Below are positions 4,921 through 5,726 of a DNA stretch of 5,726 nt, one piece after another. Position 1 is the stretch's first letter. Each line of letters begins with the position of its first letter. A program made the position numbers and the translations under genes. This DNA is from Actinomycetes bacterium (GTDB lineage: Bacteria; Actinomycetota; Actinomycetes; Actinomycetales; Microbacteriaceae): assembly GCA_023432005.1 (NCBI GenBank), contig JAEYVF010000172.1, positions 1-5,726 on the forward strand, written 5' to 3'. Under the pieces are notes generated by a model, which saw only the letters and a program-made list of their open reading frames with translations, had not been told where the DNA came from and made no database searches.

Positions 4921-5726
4921 TCAGCTCTCGAGCTTCGCGGCCTCCGCGGCGACGAAGTCCTCGAAGTTCTGGCTCGCGTTGTCCCACTTCGTGCCGTTGA
5001 TGAGCACCGTGGGCGTGCCCGTCACGCCGTTCTGGCTGGAGCGCTGCGTCGCGGCGGTCACCCACGGGCTGAAGCTCGAGTTGAGCACGCACTCGTCCAC
5101 ATCCGCGTCGTCGACGCCCGCACCCTTGACGATGTCGAGGATCGCGGAGTTGCCGAGGCCCGGGCCGCCCTCGCTGGGCTGCTGCGCGTACATCGCCGAC
5201 ATGACGTCGAGGAAGCTCTCGGGCGCGTAGTTCGCGACGCACGCGGCGGCGTTGTTGGCGCGGGTCGAGAAGTCGGTCGTGTAGCCGCGGTAGTCGAGGA
5301 TCGCGATGGGACGCACCTCGAGGGTCGCCTCGCCGTCGGCGACCATCTGCTGGATGCTCTCCGAGTACGCGGCCTCGAAGTTCTTGCACACGGGGCACGT
5401 GAAGTCGACGTAGGTGACGAAGTTGAGCAGCCCCTCGCGCGGCTCGGTCTCGACCGGGTCGCCGCCCTTCGGGATCGCCTTGGTCGGCACGTACTGGAGT
5501 CCGCCGTCGCCGTCGGCCTCGAAGACGATGCCGTCGCTGATCATGTTCGCGGGGCCGGCCTCCTTCTTGGGCGGCGGCTGGAGGGCGACGACCGCCCACA
5601 CGACGCCGCCGACGATCGCGAGGATCGCGATCGAGGAGATGGTCGGGATGAGCCACTTGAGTGTCTTCTGGCGCTTGAGCTGCTTCTCGCGCGCGAGGCG
5701 AGCGGCTTCGCGGGCCTCTTCACGGC
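4921..5726 (-). CDS. Membrane-anchored DsbA-like thiol-disulfide oxidoreductase, N-terminus outside window
   Basis: Thioredoxin-fold protein (Thioredoxin_4/DsbA type) expected to form or rearrange disulfides in proteins outside the membrane. 267 residues are visible and the frame is still open at the right edge, so the start is missing. In visible numbering, a charged cytoplasmic stretch rich in Arg, Glu and Lys (1-23, possibly a short helix) precedes one transmembrane segment (about 24-47). A Pro/Lys linker follows, and then the fold: FTCPVC with the active-site cysteines Cys110 and Cys113 (bases 5386-5397), Cys162, Cys212, and the cis-Pro loop VTGTPTV with Pro238. The two extra cysteines are spaced much like the structural disulfide of M. 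tuberculosis DsbA (Rv2969c). The absence of an obvious cleavage site after the hydrophobic stretch suggests a retained anchor. It converges on the folC-ndk operon and shares its terminator region. The partner oxidase (VKOR or DsbB) is not in view, so an oxidase role is likely but a reductase or isomerase role is not excluded. Confidence 0.93.
   Translation of the reverse strand, partial: REEAREAARLAREKQLKRQKTLKWLIPTISSIAILAIVGGVVWAVVALQPPPKKEAGPANMISDGIVFEADGDGGLQYVPTKAIPKGGDPVETEPREGLLNFVTYVDFTCPVCKNFEAAYSESIQQMVADGEATLEVRPIAILDYRGYTTDFSTRANNAAACVANYAPESFLDVMSAMYAQQPSEGGPGLGNSAILDIVKGAGVDDADVDECVLNSSFSPWVTAATQRSSQNGVTGTPTVLINGTKWDNASQNFEDFVAAEAAKLES

Noticed and set aside
4921..5601. GTG at 5599-5601 as the start of the DsbA-like gene
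   Set aside because: It falls inside the transmembrane segment; the frame continues upstream through the rest of the helix and a basic N-terminal stretch to the window edge.
4853..5656. Alternative 267-codon minus-strand frame over the DsbA-like gene
   Set aside because: Arg/His/Pro-rich with no fold signature; the adjacent frame contains CPVC, the cis-Pro loop and the membrane anchor.
1..5726. Mobile element, defence system, toxin-antitoxin pair or biosynthetic cluster
   Set aside because: All coding capacity is taken up by conserved housekeeping-type genes with uniform codon use; no transposase, inverted terminal repeats, att site, repeat-spacer array or unknown gene cassette is seen.

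Overview
The window reads as chromosomal housekeeping DNA from a high-GC Gram-positive bacterium (Actinomycetota). I infer the family Microbacteriaceae from the very G/C-rich third codon positions, the DUF4233-ndk gene pair, the eukaryote-like (long) type of isoleucyl-tRNA synthetase, and the frequent GGATGC/GCATCC hexamer. No mobile element, tRNA, rRNA, CRISPR array or phage gene is visible.

From the left edge to 4866, five plus-strand genes form one tightly packed unit: the 3' part of ileS (isoleucyl-tRNA synthetase), folC (folylpolyglutamate/dihydrofolate synthase), a small four-helix membrane protein of the DUF4233 family, ndk (nucleoside diphosphate kinase), and a tyrosine/lipid phosphatase of the MptpB-like family. 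The junctions are a 4-nt overlap (ATGA), direct abutment (TAGATG), a 4-nt overlap (GTGA) and a 1-nt overlap (TGATG). This suggests one polycistronic transcript with translational coupling. Its promoter lies upstream of the window. The genes link translation, one-carbon/folate metabolism and nucleotide supply; the roles of the DUF4233 protein and the phosphatase in this set are unknown.

A 54-bp gap (4867-4920) contains a perfect 12-bp inverted repeat, probably a shared bidirectional terminator. Beyond it, convergent on the minus strand and cut by the right edge, lies a membrane-anchored DsbA-like thiol-disulfide oxidoreductase with a CPVC active site and two further cysteines that probably form a structural disulfide.

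I found no convincing new multi-gene system. The points most worth a second look are the GGATGC/GCATCC enrichment that changes codon choice, a four-residue insertion next to the active site of Ndk, the DUF4233 gene fixed between folC and ndk, ileS in a position held by valS in other actinobacteria, and the coupled lipid-phosphatase-like gene at the end of the operon.
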